Notes: generated by a model not told the origin, from the sequence alone. A stretch of 64,000 bases of DNA from Metabacillus sediminilitoris (GCF_009720625.1 NZ_CP046266.1:3977501-4041500); one strand, 5' to 3'; numbered from the stretch's first letter, positions 1 through 10,860 are shown. Made by a program: numbers and translations.

Positions 1-320
1 AGTCTAACACCATTTTGCAGCGCACAGTCTGTAAAGCCACCTGTTGATGAACCTATATCAATCATGATTTTATCTTGTATAGTTAAATCAAATTCATTTA
101 ACGCTTTTTCAAGCTTTAATCCACCACGGCTTACATATGGAAGAGTATTCCCTTTTATCGTTAAAGTGAGGTCACGTGAGACCTTTTCACCGGGCTTATC
201 TAAGCGTTCTTCATTGCCATAAACAAGTCCTGCCATTATAGCACGCTTTGCTTTTTCTCTTGTTTCAAATAACCCATTTTCAACCAATAAAATATCCAGT
301 CTTTCCTTTTTCCCGCTCAT
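1..320 (-). CDS. tlyA: TlyA-family rRNA methyltransferase / hemolysin-like protein (YqxC), 5' part only
   Basis: Only the N-terminal 106 residues are present; the gene runs off the left edge. An S4 RNA-binding domain comes first (starting [20 protein letters not shown]), followed by [13 protein letters not shown] and the start of an FtsJ/RrmJ-like SAM fold ([18 protein letters not shown]). TlyA proteins 2'-O-methylate rRNA in some bacteria; the Bacillus YqxC activity is less certain. The ATG overlaps the dxs stop codon by 4 bp, so the two are translationally coupled, as in B. subtilis. Confidence 0.93.
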   Translation of the reverse strand, partial: MSGKKERLDILLVENGLFETREKAKRAIMAGLVYGNEERLDKPGEKVSRDLTLTIKGNTLPYVSRGGLKLEKALNEFDLTIQDKIMIDIGSSTGGFTDCALQNGVR

Positions 321-2218
321 GATCTTAATACCTTTTTCTCATTTATCGGTACCAGTTCATTAAGTAAGGTTACAACATTCTCTGTAGTCATACCAATTTC
401 TTCAAGTAATTTTGAGACACTACCATGTTCAATAAATCGGTCTGGAATACCTATTCTTGAAATTGTTGCATGTGAATAACTGTTTTCTTGTGCAAATTCT
501 AAAACCGAACTTCCAAAACCACCTTGTAATATTGCTTCTTCAATTGTTAAAACTGGAATATCTTCTTTTAAAATTTCATGAAGCATTTTTTCATCAAGCG
601 GTTTAATAAAACGTGCATTGATGACGCGAATCGATTTACCTTGTTTCGCTAATTCATCTGCAGCTTCCATCGCCATTTCAATGGTCGTTCCAAAAGTAAG
701 GATGACGGCATCTTTTCCTTCTCTTAGGACTTCCCAAGTACCAATCGGAATTTCCTTCAGGTTATCATCCATTTTCACTCCGATACCATTTCCACGAGCA
801 TAGCGAAGAGCTATTGGTCCATCATTGTATTTTAGTGCTGTATTCACCAAATGCTGACCTTCATTTTCGTCTTTGGCCATCATGAGCACAATATTCGGTA
901 TATGTCTTAAAAAAGCTATATCAAAGACACCTTGATGTGTTTCGCCATCAGCACCTACAAGTCCAGCTCTATCAATACCGATAAATACATTTAAATTTTG
1001 ACGGCAAATATCATGAACAACTTGATCATACGCACGCTGTAAAAACGTTGAGTAAATCGCTAAAAATGGCTTCATATTTTGAGTAGCTAAACCAGCAGCC
1101 AAAGTAGTTGCATGCTGTTCAGCTATACCAACATCAAACATGCGATCAGGAAATTCCTCAGCAAAAGCTTCAAGCTTTGAACCAACTGGCATAGCAGGGG
1201 TTATCGCAACAATTCTGCCATCCTCACGTGCAAGCTTCCGTACTGTTTCACTTACAACTTTACTCCAGGCTGGTCCGATTACTTTAGGCTTTAAGAAATC
1301 ACCTGTTTCGATTTTATATGGACCTGTACCGTGCCAAGTACCAATGGTATCTGTTTCAGCCGGCTCATATCCTTTACCTTTTTTCGTGAGGACATGTAGT
1401 AAAACGGGCCCTGAGGTTTTTTTAGCATATTGAAGATTTTCAAATAACGCTTCATAGTTATGTCCGTCGACTGGACCTAAATAAGTAAATCCTAACTCTT
1501 CAAAAAACACGCCCGATACAAGCAAATATTTTAAACTGTCCTTTACTCGTTCAGCTGTGGACGCTAATTTCCCGCCAACAGCAGGAATTTTCTTCAAGAT
1601 ATATTCAAGTTCATCTTTAGCCCATTGATATTTACCAGCTGTTCTTAGACGACCTAAAACATTATGAAGAGCCCCAACATTTGGAGCAATCGACATCTCA
1701 TTGTCATTTAAAACAACAATGATATCCTTTTGCTCATGACCAATATGGTTTAACGCTTCTAACGCCATACCTCCAGTTAGTGCTCCATCACCTATAATTG
1801 GAATGATATGTTCATTTGTTTTCTTTATATCCCTGGCAATAACCATTCCCATTGCTGCAGATAAAGAAGTGGAGCTATGACCTGTTTCCCATACATCGTG
1901 TTCACTTTCATTTCGTTTTGGAAAACCGCACAATCCTTTATATTGGCGCAATGTATCAAATTCTTTTGCTCGACCTGTCAAAATTTTATGCACATAGGAC
2001 TGATGTCCAACATCCCAAATAAATTTATCCTTTGGACTGTCGAATACTTTATGGAGGGCAACTGTTAGTTCAACAACACCTAGATTAGGTCCGATATGTC
2101 CGCCTGTTTCTGAAAGCTTTTCAACTAAAAATTTACGAATTTCATTACTAAGTTTTTCAAGTTCTTTATTTGATAAATTTTTTAAAAAACTCGGGTCTTT
2201 AATGGATAGAAGATCCAA
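317..2218 (-). CDS. dxs: 1-deoxy-D-xylulose-5-phosphate synthase
   Basis: This TPP enzyme condenses pyruvate and glyceraldehyde 3-phosphate to DXP, the first step of the MEP isoprenoid pathway, in the cytosol. The TPP/Mg site is [18 protein letters not shown] followed by [10 protein letters not shown]; the transketolase-type glutamate lies in [10 protein letters not shown] choose a TTG start at 2218 because it gives 633 residues beginning [11 protein letters not shown], the same length and start as B. subtilis Dxs. A GTG three codons upstream (2227) is possible. It overlaps tlyA by 4 bp and stands apart from ispA by about 350 bp. Confidence 0.96.
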   Translation of the reverse strand: MDLLSIKDPSFLKNLSNKELEKLSNEIRKFLVEKLSETGGHIGPNLGVVELTVALHKVFDSPKDKFIWDVGHQSYVHKILTGRAKEFDTLRQYKGLCGFPKRNESEHDVWETGHSSTSLSAAMGMVIARDIKKTNEHIIPIIGDGALTGGMALEALNHIGHEQKDIIVVLNDNEMSIAPNVGALHNVLGRLRTAGKYQWAKDELEYILKKIPAVGGKLASTAERVKDSLKYLLVSGVFFEELGFTYLGPVDGHNYEALFENLQYAKKTSGPVLLHVLTKKGKGYEPAETDTIGTWHGTGPYKIETGDFLKPKVIGPAWSKVVSETVRKLAREDGRIVAITPAMPVGSKLEAFAEEFPDRMFDVGIAEQHATTLAAGLATQNMKPFLAIYSTFLQRAYDQVVHDICRQNLNVFIGIDRAGLVGADGETHQGVFDIAFLRHIPNIVLMMAKDENEGQHLVNTALKYNDGPIALRYARGNGIGVKMDDNLKEIPIGTWEVLREGKDAVILTFGTTIEMAMEAADELAKQGKSIRVINARFIKPLDEKMLHEILKEDIPVLTIEEAILQGGFGSSVLEFAQENSYSHATISRIGIPDRFIEHGSVSKLLEEIGMTTENVVTLLNELVPINEKKVLRS

Positions 2219-2567
2219 ATGGATCACTCACTTTCAATTCAGTTTGATTCATATGTTAGTATTCATTCAACACGATCATTTAAATATCATAAACGTAGAT
2301 TAATGAGAAATCCTTTACATTGATTTGTAATCAAAATATGCTTGTCTTATTATTTTACCGTAAAAATCTTTTATTTAAAAACCAAAAGTATATTTGTTAA
2401 TAGGATACATAAATTAGTATAATGATGTGCAAGCAAAAACTTACCATAAAATAGCCGATTTTACAATGTTTTATCTTTAAACGGCTCTAATGTGCAGATA
2501 ATTGAAGATAGAATAAAAAACCGTACCAAATGGACGGCTTTTATTGTGAATGTATCTTTCTGTATGA
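2219..2567. other. Intergenic region between ispA and dxs
   Basis: This AT-rich stretch of about 350 bp holds no convincing ORF. It contains the terminator-like hairpin downstream of ispA and should contain the dxs promoter, but I could not pick a clear -35/-10 pair on the minus strand. Confidence 0.5.
2515..2543 (-). terminator. Rho-independent terminator after ispA
   Basis: On the minus strand AGCCGT plus inner CCA pair with TGG plus ACGGTT, followed by a T tract. It sits 25 bp past the ispA stop codon and closes the folD-xseA-xseB-ispA group. Confidence 0.75.
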
Positions 2568-3449
2568 TTAGTGGTCTCGCTTTGCAATTAAATCACACAT
2601 CTGAATGAGTAATTCTGCTGGAACAGATAAGCTATCTACGAATTCTTTAGCTTGTTCGATGTGATCAGATAGTTTTTCTTTTGCGCCTTGTATGGTTAAC
2701 AACGATGGATATGTTGTCTTTTCATTTGTTGTATCAGATCCTATTGGTTTACCAATTATCTCCTGACTTCCTTCAATATCTAATATATCGTCTTGAATTT
2801 GAAAAGCAATTCCAAGATGATACGCATATTTGCGAAGTTTTTCGATATCTTCTTCTGGTGCACCTGCTAATATAGCCCCGGAAATAATACTGAAAGAAAG
2901 AAGTTTAGCTGTTTTGTTTTCATGAATATACTGCAGTTCAAGTAGAGTCAAATTCTTTGATTCACCTTCCATATCAGCAACTTGTCCTCCAACCATCCCT
3001 TCAGCTCCTGCTGAAAGAACGAGTTCAGATATAATTCGCAGTTTTTTTTCTGAAGAAGAAAATGGATCATTTACTATTAAAGAAAAGCTTTGTGTCAAGA
3101 GTCCATCACCTGCTAACACAGCCATGGCTTCTCCAAAAACTTTATGATTTGTCGGCTTTCCTCGTCGTAGGTCATCATCATCCATACAAGGTAAATCATC
3201 ATGGATTAAAGAATATGTGTGGATCATTTCAATAGCACACGCTGTTGCAATTCCAGCATCTTCAGCTTGTTTATATGTATGAAGCACAGCTAGAACTAGA
3301 ATCGGCCTTAAACGTTTTCCACCTGCTTCTAATGAATATAGCATCGCTTTTTTCAACGTTTCAGGAGCTTGGAGTTTCTCTATATAAACAGGCATTGCCT
3401 CTTCAATTCTCTGTTTTCGTGTCTGTAAAAAATCAGTAAGTTGTATCAT
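2568..3449 (-). CDS. ispA: Farnesyl diphosphate synthase (geranyltranstransferase, YqiD)
   Basis: This class I prenyl synthase condenses IPP with DMAPP/GPP to make farnesyl diphosphate for undecaprenyl and menaquinone synthesis. Both aspartate-rich motifs are visible: DDLPCMDDDDLRRGKPTNH (first) and FQIQDDILDIEGS (second). The length of 293 residues is normal. The ATG at 3449 overlaps the xseB stop codon (TGATG); a TTG one codon upstream is also possible. The GGAGGAAG ribosome site lies at the end of xseB. It is the last gene of the folD/xseA/xseB/ispA group and is followed by a terminator. Confidence 0.95.
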   Translation of the reverse strand: MIQLTDFLQTRKQRIEEAMPVYIEKLQAPETLKKAMLYSLEAGGKRLRPILVLAVLHTYKQAEDAGIATACAIEMIHTYSLIHDDLPCMDDDDLRRGKPTNHKVFGEAMAVLAGDGLLTQSFSLIVNDPFSSSEKKLRIISELVLSAGAEGMVGGQVADMEGESKNLTLLELQYIHENKTAKLLSFSIISGAILAGAPEEDIEKLRKYAYHLGIAFQIQDDILDIEGSQEIIGKPIGSDTTNEKTTYPSLLTIQGAKEKLSDHIEQAKEFVDSLSVPAELLIQMCDLIAKRDH

Positions 3450-3700
3450 CAAGATCTTTCTTCCTCCTGAAGCTCAAATGGTTTTAATTCACCATCTTCT
3501 CGTAAAATAAAATCCATTTGTTTCTCTACATGTTGAAGTTTGTCATGACAAAGTTTTGATAACTCCATTCCTTTTTGAAAGTATTCAATCGCCTTTTCCA
3601 AAGGGACATCTCCCTCTTCAAGCTTACCAACAATATCCTCTAATTGCTGCATTGCAGTCTCAAACGATACTTCATCTTTTATCTGTTCTTCTTTACTCAT
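3449..3700 (-). CDS. xseB: Exodeoxyribonuclease VII small subunit
   Basis: XseB forms the helical-hairpin small subunit of exonuclease VII, which degrades single-stranded DNA. The 83-residue protein has the family signature [20 protein letters not shown] followed by [19 protein letters not shown]. It overlaps xseA by 8 bp and ispA by 1-4 bp, so the three are translationally coupled. Confidence 0.96.
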   Translation of the reverse strand: MSKEEQIKDEVSFETAMQQLEDIVGKLEEGDVPLEKAIEYFQKGMELSKLCHDKLQHVEKQMDFILREDGELKPFELQEEERS

Positions 3701-5045
3701 TGACGGATCTCTCCTCTACTCCATGTACTTTACAGTCAAGTTGACCATCTTTAAGTTGGACTTTAAGCATTTGACCTTCATCTATTTGATTAATACTTTT
3801 GATTAGATTTCCCTCTTGATATACGAGGCTATATCCCCTATCCATTACTTTCAGTGGACTTAGTGCATTAAGTTTTGCAATTGATTCATTAAATTGCGCA
3901 TATTTGATATTAAGAATGGAACTCATTTCTCGATTTAATTTTTTCAACAAAGCTTGATGTGCTTCTTTTGAGCGATTCATTTGATCTTTTGGATGAACAT
4001 TTGTGAGTCGGCTTTGTAGATGAGAGTAGGTATCTTTTTTATATTTGATCAGCCTTTGACCTTCTTTTTGAAGGCGTTCAACTACTAGATCCAATTGTTG
4101 TTCCTTCTGTAAATAAAGCTGTTTAGGATAGCGGAAGGCATATGATGTTTGATAATGATTTAATCGATCTTTATTCGAGGATATTCTTTCCAGCATGGAT
4201 CTTTTTAGTCTGTTTTTACGTTCCAATAGACGTTCCATTAAGTCAGAAATATGGGGTACAGCTAGTTCGGCAGCACCTGTTGGTGTTGGAGCTCGTAAAT
4301 CCGCTACAAAGTCAGCTATTGTATAATCAGTTTCATGCCCAACAGCAGAGATAATCGGTATTTGCGAAGCAAAAATTTCTCTTGCTACGATTTCTTCATT
4401 AAATGCCCAGAGTTCTTCTATTGAACCTCCACCTCGACCAACAATTAAAACATCTAGTGCTCCCAGCTTATTCGCTTTCTTTATCGCTTCCGCTACAGAT
4501 GCACCAGCATGAACCCCTTGTACGAGGGCTGGTATTAAAATAACCTTTGCAAGCGGATAACGCCGATTAATGGTTATTAATATATCACGAATCGCTGCAC
4601 CTGTAGGTGAGGTAATGACACCGACACGGTTTGGATATTTCGGAATCTGTTTTTTGTATGTTTGATCAAAAAGGCCCTCTTTTTGCAATCGATTTTTCAA
4701 TTCTTCATAAGCTAAATATAAACTCCCGATTCCGTCGGGCTGCATTTCTTTCACGTAAACTTGATACCCGCCACTCTGTTCGTACACTGAAATTTCACCA
4801 CGCAGAATCACCTTCATGCCATTCTCTGGTTTAAATTTAAGCGATTTATTTGCTCCAGCGAACATAACAGCTTGTATACGTGCATTTTCATCCTTTAGTG
4901 TAAAGTACATATGGCCTCTGCTATGTAAATTAAAATTAGAAATTTCACCCTTAATCCAAATATCTGATAAATGCGGATCTACATCAAATTTCCGTTTTAT
5001 GTACTTTGTTAAGGCTGTAACCGTTACATATTTTATCTCACTCAT
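3693..5045 (-). CDS. xseA: Exodeoxyribonuclease VII large subunit
   Basis: Catalytic subunit of exonuclease VII. An N-terminal OB-fold ([16 protein letters not shown] through the [18 protein letters not shown] segment) precedes the catalytic domain with [16 protein letters not shown] and [15 protein letters not shown], then a long coiled-coil region. I start at the ATG at 5045 (MSEIKYVTV), which has an ideal GGAGG site and gives 450 residues, close to the B. subtilis length; an in-frame start 33 codons upstream has no ribosome site. A terminator-like hairpin lies just upstream. Confidence 0.95.
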   Translation of the reverse strand: MSEIKYVTVTALTKYIKRKFDVDPHLSDIWIKGEISNFNLHSRGHMYFTLKDENARIQAVMFAGANKSLKFKPENGMKVILRGEISVYEQSGGYQVYVKEMQPDGIGSLYLAYEELKNRLQKEGLFDQTYKKQIPKYPNRVGVITSPTGAAIRDILITINRRYPLAKVILIPALVQGVHAGASVAEAIKKANKLGALDVLIVGRGGGSIEELWAFNEEIVAREIFASQIPIISAVGHETDYTIADFVADLRAPTPTGAAELAVPHISDLMERLLERKNRLKRSMLERISSNKDRLNHYQTSYAFRYPKQLYLQKEQQLDLVVERLQKEGQRLIKYKKDTYSHLQSRLTNVHPKDQMNRSKEAHQALLKKLNREMSSILNIKYAQFNESIAKLNALSPLKVMDRGYSLVYQEGNLIKSINQIDEGQMLKVQLKDGQLDCKVHGVEERSVNE

Positions 5046-5093
5046 CGTACAACCTCCTTTTACTGCACTCACTAATAAAAAGAAAAAACGTTC

Positions 5094-5125
5094 AAAAAGA
5101 GAGCCTCTAACCTGAGGCTTCTCTC
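5094..5125 (-). terminator. Hairpin with T tract between folD and xseA
   Basis: On the minus strand GAGAAGCCTC, a 6-nt loop and GAGGCTCTC are followed by TTTTT. It may end part of the nusB-folD transcripts or act as a leaky attenuator before xseA. Confidence 0.7.
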
Positions 5126-5151
5126 GTCCATTTTTCTTAGACAATTGCTTT

Positions 5152-6015
5152 TTAGCTATTTTGCTTTGATAGGAATTGTTTAGCAGATTGTACAGTATTA
5201 TGTGCCAACATTGTAATCGTCATAGGACCTACACCGCCTGGAACAGGTGTTAAGAAGCTTGCTACTTCCTTCGCTTCGTCAAATACGACATCACCGCATA
5301 ATTTTCCTGTATCAAGTCTGTTAACACCTACATCAATTACGACTGCTCCCGGCTTAATATCATTTCCTTTAATAAAATTTGCACGTCCAACAGCTGCAAC
5401 TAAAATATCAGCTTCTTTCGTATATGAGGCTAAATTCTTTGTTTTAGAATGACAGTATGTGACTGTAGCATGTTCATTTAATAATAGTTGTCCAACTGGT
5501 TTACCGACAATGTTACTTCTCCCGACAACCACAACATTTTTCCCGGTTATTTCAACCCCAACTGATTTTATCATTTCGACGATTCCTGCTGGTGTACAAG
5601 GTAAAAATGTTTCTTGACCTGTCATCATCCGACCGATATTGATTGGATGAAAACCATCAACATCTTTTTGAGGTGAAATTGCTTCAACAACAGCTGTTTC
5701 ATCAATATGGGCAGGCAGCGGAAGTTGAACTAAGATCCCATGATATTCATCATTGTTATTGTAGTGTTCAATTACATCCAGCAATTCCTTTTCTGTAAAT
5801 GCTGCAGGAAAATGTTCTAATTTAAAGCCCACGCCAATTTCTTCAGATGCTTTTTGTTTTCCTCTTATATAAGAAAGAGATGCAGGATTGTCGCCAACTA
5901 AGATCACTACGAGCTTTGGAAGTAAACCTTTTGCTTTTATTTGTTCTACTTCTTTCGCTAATTCACTTCGTTTTGTTTGAGATAATTGTTTGCCATCAAT
6001 AATCGTTGCTGTCAT
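5152..6015 (-). CDS. folD: Bifunctional methylenetetrahydrofolate dehydrogenase / cyclohydrolase
   Basis: FolD interconverts 5,10-methylene-THF and 10-formyl-THF with NADP. The 287-residue protein shows the catalytic Tyr/Lys region [15 protein letters not shown], the motif [14 protein letters not shown] and the Rossmann segment [18 protein letters not shown], ending with [19 protein letters not shown]. It lies 24 bp downstream of nusB. Confidence 0.97.
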   Translation of the reverse strand: MTATIIDGKQLSQTKRSELAKEVEQIKAKGLLPKLVVILVGDNPASLSYIRGKQKASEEIGVGFKLEHFPAAFTEKELLDVIEHYNNNDEYHGILVQLPLPAHIDETAVVEAISPQKDVDGFHPINIGRMMTGQETFLPCTPAGIVEMIKSVGVEITGKNVVVVGRSNIVGKPVGQLLLNEHATVTYCHSKTKNLASYTKEADILVAAVGRANFIKGNDIKPGAVVIDVGVNRLDTGKLCGDVVFDEAKEVASFLTPVPGGVGPMTITMLAHNTVQSAKQFLSKQNS

Positions 6016-6039
6016 TCTTAATTCCTCCTCAAATTTTGT

Positions 6040-6432
6040 TTAACCCTCCAGGTGTTTTTTAATTTTAGAGAGGACTCCATTAACGAATTTACTTGAATGA
6101 TCATCACCAAACGCTTTTGCTAATTCAACAGCTTCATCTAACGTTACGTTAGATGGAACATCTTGTTCATATTTCAATTCATATGCTGCCATACGCAAGA
6201 TCGTTTTATCAATATTTGCTAAGCGATCAATTGTCCAATTAACCAAATATGGAGATATTAATGCATCTAGTTCCTTTTCATGCTCAATTGTTCCAAAAAC
6301 AAGATTGTTCATAAATGTGTCAGGAGTACCTTCTTCCAGTACGTGCTCAATTGCTTCGTTTGGTTCTGTATTGCTTACATTCACTTGAAATAACGCTTGA
6401 AGTGCCTTTTCTCTTGCTGTTCTTCGTTTCAT
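6040..6432 (-). CDS. nusB: Transcription antitermination factor NusB
   Basis: This small all-helical RNA-binding protein forms the boxA antitermination complex with NusE (S10) on rRNA operons. The 130-residue protein begins KRRTAREKALQALFQVNVS and has the C-terminal DVPSNVTLDEAVELAKAFGD and SSKFVNGVLSKI segments typical of the family. It is the first gene of the nusB-folD pair; yqhY upstream ends in a terminator. Confidence 0.95.
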   Translation of the reverse strand: MKRRTAREKALQALFQVNVSNTEPNEAIEHVLEEGTPDTFMNNLVFGTIEHEKELDALISPYLVNWTIDRLANIDKTILRMAAYELKYEQDVPSNVTLDEAVELAKAFGDDHSSKFVNGVLSKIKKHLEG

Positions 6433-6641
6433 TCTTTACTTGCTCCTTTAATGTCCAAAAATAATGTCGAATGTCATAAAGTGATCATACCATATCTACC
6501 TTATAGAATCATGCCGAAAATGAATTGTTTTTATGTATTAACGAATAAATACGTTTAAATTATTTTGAACATTCGTTTTTCAAAAAATTCTATTATCAAT
6601 ATAACCAGTCAGGTGGCATTCTAATAATTTTCTATCAATAA

Positions 6642-6674
6642 AAAAACCAAAGGGCAGTCCCCTTTGGTTTTTCA
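6642..6674 (-). terminator. Terminator after accB-accC-yqhY
   Basis: AAAACCAAAGGG, a short loop and CCCTTTGGTTTTT form a strong hairpin with T tract on the minus strand, 80 bp past the yqhY stop. Confidence 0.88.
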
Positions 6675-6754
6675 TCACTAAGTAAATCTTCTCATACTTA
6701 GTTCTTGCGACAAGCCCCTCACATCCTACTGGAAAAGCGCTTGTAAATTTATAC

Positions 6755-7165
6755 TTACATTTCTTGATCAACTTCAATTTCTTGTATTTTTGACTCAAAT
6801 TGAACACCAACAACATGTATGTTCACTTCATTGACCTCTAATGCCGTCATATTAAGTAATGCTTGACGGATATTATCTTGAATCTTTTGTGCAACTGTTG
6901 GAATTGAAACACCAAAAATCATGACACAGTAGACATCAATGATAATGCCTTCTTCAGCAAGCTCAACTTTTACGCCTTTACCATGATTTTTCTTTCCAAG
7001 TCGTTCGACGACACCAGCTGCAAAGTTACCACGCATTGATGCTACACCTTCAATTTCTGAAGCTGCAATACCTGCAATGACTTCAATAACCTCAGGAGCA
7101 ATTTCAACCTTACCTAAACCGTTGTTTTCTTGATTCATCTCTAAAACATTATTAGTATCTTTCAC
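6755..7165 (-). CDS. yqhY: Asp23/Gls24 (DUF322) family protein YqhY
   Basis: The 136-residue protein has the Asp23 core VEIAPEVIEVIAGIAASEIE followed by GVASMRGNF and the later VNEVNIHVVGVQFE. In B. subtilis yqhY follows accBC and its loss disturbs acetyl-CoA carboxylase activity; here it lies 22 bp downstream of accC in the same order, so a link to malonyl-CoA supply is likely (established for the homolog, inferred here). No membrane segment is visible. Confidence 0.92.
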   Translation of the reverse strand: MKDTNNVLEMNQENNGLGKVEIAPEVIEVIAGIAASEIEGVASMRGNFAAGVVERLGKKNHGKGVKVELAEEGIIIDVYCVMIFGVSIPTVAQKIQDNIRQALLNMTALEVNEVNIHVVGVQFESKIQEIEVDQEM

Positions 7166-7187
7166 TGGTCAGCACCTCCGAAAATAT

Positions 7188-8540
7188 TTACGAATCCATG
7201 ACCTTGTACATCTCTAGAAACTTCGTATTAAAATCACCTGAAACAAATTTTTCATGCTCAAGTAGTCTTAAATGGAATGGGATTGTTGTAGAAATTCCTT
7301 CTATAACAAATTCACTTAATGCCCGCTTCATTCGAGCAATTGCTTCCTCTCTTGTCGCACCATAAGTTATAAGTTTTGCAATCATTGAATCATAATATGG
7401 CGGAATGGTATAACCAGGATATACCGCTGAGTCTACTCTAACACCTAAACCACCAGGTGGCAAATAGTAGTTAATTTTCCCTGCTGACGGCATAAAGTTC
7501 TTTTCAGGGTTTTCTGCATTAATCCGACATTCAATCGCCCAGCCATTAAACGTTACTTCTTCTTGGGTAACTGATAATTTTTCACCGGAAGCGACCTTAA
7601 TTTGTTCTTTTATTAAGTCGATGCCAGTTACCATTTCTGTTACAGGATGTTCAACTTGGATGCGTGTGTTCATTTCCATAAAGTAAAACTTTTTATTAAT
7701 GTGATCGAAAATAAATTCTACTGTTCCAGCTCCAGTATAGGAAACTGCTGCTGCTGCTTTAACAGCCGCATCCCCCATCTGTTCACGAATTGTTTCGTCT
7801 AATGCTGGTGATGGTGTTTCTTCTAGTAACTTTTGCAGTCTTCGTTGAATTGAGCAGTCTCTCTCACCAAGATGAATAACATTCCCATGTGAATCTGCTA
7901 ATACTTGAATCTCAACATGGCGGAAATCCTCAATATATTTCTCAATATATACACCTGGATTACCAAATGCAGTTGCCGCCTCACGCTGGGTTATTTCAAT
8001 ACCCTTTATTAATGCTTCTTCATCTGCAGCAACGCGGATGCCTTTTCCGCCACCACCTGCTGTTGCCTTTATTATAACAGGATATCCCATATCTTTTGCC
8101 AACATTTTTGCCTCATCGATATTTTCAATAATTCCACGTGAGCCTGGAACAATTGGCACTCCCGCTAGGCGCATTGTTTCTCTAGCTACATCCTTTGTTC
8201 CCATTTTAGAAATAGCCTCGGCACTAGGACCAACAAAGATAATATTGCATTCTTTACATAACTCCGCAAAATCTGCATTTTCTGCTAAAAATCCATATCC
8301 AGGATGTATCGCTTCACTACCTGTAAGTTTTGCAACACTTATAATGTTTGTGAAGTTTAAATAGCTATCTTTTGATGCGGTTGGCCCGATACAGTATGCT
8401 TCATCAGCAAGTTGAACATGTAATGCTTCACGATCAGCTTCAGAAAATACAGCAACTGTTTCAATATCTAATTCTTTACATGCCCGTATAATACGGACAG
8501 CAATTTCTCCTCGATTGGCAATTAGTAATTTCTTAATCAT
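7188..8540 (-). CDS. accC: Acetyl-CoA carboxylase, biotin carboxylase subunit
   Basis: ATP-dependent carboxylation of the biotin on AccB, the first half-reaction of malonyl-CoA synthesis. The 450-residue ATP-grasp enzyme starts [20 protein letters not shown] and shows the glycine-rich ATP loop [32 protein letters not shown] and the [15 protein letters not shown] active-site motif. It lies 12 bp downstream of accB. Confidence 0.97.
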   Translation of the reverse strand: MIKKLLIANRGEIAVRIIRACKELDIETVAVFSEADREALHVQLADEAYCIGPTASKDSYLNFTNIISVAKLTGSEAIHPGYGFLAENADFAELCKECNIIFVGPSAEAISKMGTKDVARETMRLAGVPIVPGSRGIIENIDEAKMLAKDMGYPVIIKATAGGGGKGIRVAADEEALIKGIEITQREAATAFGNPGVYIEKYIEDFRHVEIQVLADSHGNVIHLGERDCSIQRRLQKLLEETPSPALDETIREQMGDAAVKAAAAVSYTGAGTVEFIFDHINKKFYFMEMNTRIQVEHPVTEMVTGIDLIKEQIKVASGEKLSVTQEEVTFNGWAIECRINAENPEKNFMPSAGKINYYLPPGGLGVRVDSAVYPGYTIPPYYDSMIAKLITYGATREEAIARMKRALSEFVIEGISTTIPFHLRLLEHEKFVSGDFNTKFLEMYKVMDS

Positions 8541-8552
8541 TATTTTAGCTCC

Positions 8553-9041
8553 TTACTCAGGCTTAACAAGGAATAAAGGTTGTCCATACTCAACAAGTTG
8601 TCCATTTTGTACTAGTATTTCGACGATCTCGCCCTTTACTTCAGCCTCAATTTCATTAAAGAGTTTCATTGCTTCTACGATACAAACCGTAGTGTCATTC
8701 GTTACCTTTGAACCGACTTGTACATAATCACCTGCTTCAGGTGAAGAAGCAGAGTAAAAAGTTCCTACCATAGGAGAAATAATCTTATGTAAATTTGATG
8801 TATCGGCTTTAGGTGCCTCAACTATTTCTTGATTTGAAGCTGATACTGTTTGAGTTTGTACAGGCTGAACGTGTACTGGCTCTGCAACTGGAGCAGCAAC
8901 AACATTTCGTACAACTGTTTCTACTTCTTGAGTTTGTTTTTTCATAGTAATTTTTGAACCTTCGTGCTCAAATGTAAACTCATTAATACATGATTGATCA
9001 ATTAAATTGATGATTTCTCTTATTTCTTGTATTTTTAGCAT
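8553..9041 (-). CDS. accB: Biotin carboxyl carrier protein of acetyl-CoA carboxylase
   Basis: The 162-residue carrier has an N-terminal helical region ([15 protein letters not shown]), a Pro/Val/Gln-rich linker at about residues 40-75 and the C-terminal biotinyl domain with the biotinylation motif [13 protein letters not shown]. First gene of accB-accC-yqhY; a promoter lies about 90 bp upstream. Confidence 0.96.
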   Translation of the reverse strand: MLKIQEIREIINLIDQSCINEFTFEHEGSKITMKKQTQEVETVVRNVVAAPVAEPVHVQPVQTQTVSASNQEIVEAPKADTSNLHKIISPMVGTFYSASSPEAGDYVQVGSKVTNDTTVCIVEAMKLFNEIEAEVKGEIVEILVQNGQLVEYGQPLFLVKPE

Positions 9042-9126
9042 GATTAGGCACTCCTTTAATCATTTGAAAACATGATTTTATAAATTTATAATCTAGTACT
9101 AAAACTTAGTCCCATACTTACATCTT

Positions 9127-9154
9127 ATTATACATAACCAAATAAATTCAACAA
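9127..9154 (-). promoter_or_regulatory. Candidate sigma-A promoter of accB-accC-yqhY
   Basis: On the minus strand a perfect TATAAT (-10, 9132-9127) is preceded by TTGTTG (-35, 9154-9149) at 16-bp spacing, about 85 bp upstream of the accB start. No FapR-type operator was recognised. Confidence 0.55.
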
Positions 9155-9448
9155 CAATTGTACCCATTTACGAAGGTTTCTAGTTTATATACCCAGTATT
9201 TTCAAAAGTTTACCTTTATATCCAGAAGTCATTTTATGATTCGTTCCTCCTGCTTTTCATTTTATCTTACAATTGCCTACAGGAAAACCCCAAGTAAAGG
9301 AGATCTCTCATTTCCCCGCAGCAATAGGTTGGATACAGATACTTTTTAAAAACAAAGTAAGATCATGTTTATTAGTGAAAACTGCCCATAAAGTCTCGTT
9401 AAGTCTCAGTTATGGAAACTACTAAAAACTTTCCAGTAAAATGTTCAT
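9155..9448. other. Intergenic region between spoIIIAH and accB
   Basis: With the accB promoter it forms a 445-bp gap. I see no gene in it; a short plus-strand ORF (9158-9349) has no ribosome site and no recognisable features. Confidence 0.5.
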
Positions 9449-9484
9449 GAAAAAAAGCCAACCCTTTAGGATTGACTTTTTTCC
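9449..9484 (-). terminator. Terminator of the spoIIIA operon
   Basis: AGTCAATCC, a 4-nt loop and GGGTTGGCT are followed by TTTTTTT on the minus strand, directly after the spoIIIAH stop codon. Confidence 0.88.
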
Positions 9485-9486
9485 TG

Positions 9487-10203
9487 TTATTGTTCAAATG
9501 TAACAATCACATCTTCCATATTTTCCATTTCGTCTCTCACAAGTGCCATAATTTTGTTGGCAGATGATTTACTATGTTCTTTTGCTTTCACCGTAATTTT
9601 TACATTGTTTCCGTCAGCACGTACTAATGCATCCTCATAGCCTTGTGATTTAATCAGCGTTTCTAGGATTGCTTCTTTTTGTGCTGCATCAGTTAGAGCC
9701 TCCATTTCATCATATGCTTCACTTTTCTCATTTGCTGACGCATCATTGCTTGCTACAATTGATTGTAATTGTTCTTTTAATTTATTACGTTCATCGTCAA
9801 CTTGGAGTCGTAATTCAGTAAATAATTCATCGCTGGCAACACTAGAAATGACAGTACCATCCTCTAATTCTTCTGTTTGGACTTCTCCATTTTCACTTTT
9901 ACCTTTTTCAGTGCCTTTACCTTCTTGTGCCGGCTGCTTATCTTCTTCTGCTGGTTTTTCTTCTTCAGCTGGTTTTTCTTCTTCTGCTGGCTTTTCTTCT
10001 TCAGCAGGTTGTTGTTCTTCTGCAGGTTGTTTCTCTTCAACTGGTTGTTCTTTAGCTATTTCATTTTCACTAACTTCTTTTTCATCCTCTGTCATCACCA
10101 TGTCGCTAGTTCCACCTTCTGGCGAAGTTACATAATAAACAGATAAAACCACCACTAAACTTAACATCGTTAATAACCAAACCGTTTGTTTTTTCAACAT
10201 CAT
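9487..10203 (-). CDS. spoIIIAH: Stage III sporulation protein AH (feeding-tube/channel component)
   Basis: SpoIIIAH is anchored in the mother-cell side membrane and pairs with forespore SpoIIQ to form the channel needed for sigma-G activity. The 238-residue protein has an N-terminal membrane segment (residues 8-27), a low-complexity Glu/Pro/Ala region at about 45-95 with repeated PAEEEK units, and the C-terminal YscJ/FliF-like domain (TELRLQVDDERNKLKEQLQ onward, ending DVIVTFEQ). Last gene of the operon. The repeat tract is longer than I would expect from B. subtilis AH. Confidence 0.94.
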   Translation of the reverse strand: MMLKKQTVWLLTMLSLVVVLSVYYVTSPEGGTSDMVMTEDEKEVSENEIAKEQPVEEKQPAEEQQPAEEEKPAEEEKPAEEEKPAEEDKQPAQEGKGTEKGKSENGEVQTEELEDGTVISSVASDELFTELRLQVDDERNKLKEQLQSIVASNDASANEKSEAYDEMEALTDAAQKEAILETLIKSQGYEDALVRADGNNVKITVKAKEHSKSSANKIMALVRDEMENMEDVIVTFEQ

Positions 10204-10860
10204 CTATTCATCCTCCTTCATTTTTTTCGAGGCTACTGCTACGCGATGACTTGGTACACCCAAAACCCGCGTAACTGACTCAATAATTGTTTTCTTTATA
10301 TGAATGTTGTCAGCACCTTGGGCGACTATCAAGACTCCTCTAATTTCTGGTTTTCTTGTTTGTACGACAATCGGAACCTCTTTTTCACCTTCTTGTATAA
10401 TGACAACTTGTTCATCAGTCGATTGATCTTCTACTTCTCTTTTTCCGCCTTCACGGTCAGTTTCTTTCGTTACCTGACTACCTGTAACGGTGTTCTTTTC
10501 AACTACTTTTGTTTCAGTTGAATCAACATTAACGACAACTGATACATTTCCTACCCCAGAAATTGTTTCTAATACTTCCTTTAATTGATTTTCATATTCT
10601 GCTTCATAATCAGAGATGGAGCCGGTTTTTTCACCTTTTTCTTGCTTAAAGACTTCTGTGCTTTCGTTAGAAGAAGATGAAGAAGTAGGTACAATGTCAT
10701 TCGTTTGATTATCTTTACTGCTAAATAGATTACTTACAAGCATAAATGCTACTCCTAATACGAAAACTAGAATAAAATACTGATATTTAGATGGTTTCTT
10801 AGAATCTGACTGGCCAAGCAAAGACTTTAACTTGTGAAAAAAGCCCTCTTTATTGTTCAT
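10204..10860 (-). CDS. spoIIIAG: Stage III sporulation protein AG
   Basis: SpoIIIAG forms a large ring of the SpoIIIA-SpoIIQ complex. The 218-residue protein has one membrane segment (about residues 26-46, KYQYFILVFVLGVAFMLVSN), a Ser-rich linker and the ring-building domain (YENQLKEVLETISGVGNVSV through VTRVLGVPSHRVAV). Its start overlaps spoIIIAF by 11 bp and its stop directly abuts spoIIIAH. Confidence 0.95.
   Translation of the reverse strand: MNNKEGFFHKLKSLLGQSDSKKPSKYQYFILVFVLGVAFMLVSNLFSSKDNQTNDIVPTSSSSSNESTEVFKQEKGEKTGSISDYEAEYENQLKEVLETISGVGNVSVVVNVDSTETKVVEKNTVTGSQVTKETDREGGKREVEDQSTDEQVVIIQEGEKEVPIVVQTRKPEIRGVLIVAQGADNIHIKKTIIESVTRVLGVPSHRVAVASKKMKEDE

Noticed and set aside
6580..6816. 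Minus-strand ORF overlapping the end of yqhY
   Set aside because: It runs through the yqhY terminator and is a shadow frame.
9746..10135. 129-residue plus-strand ORF rich in Ser, antisense to spoIIIAH
   Set aside because: It is the mirror of the PAEEEK repeat on the other strand and has no ribosome site.
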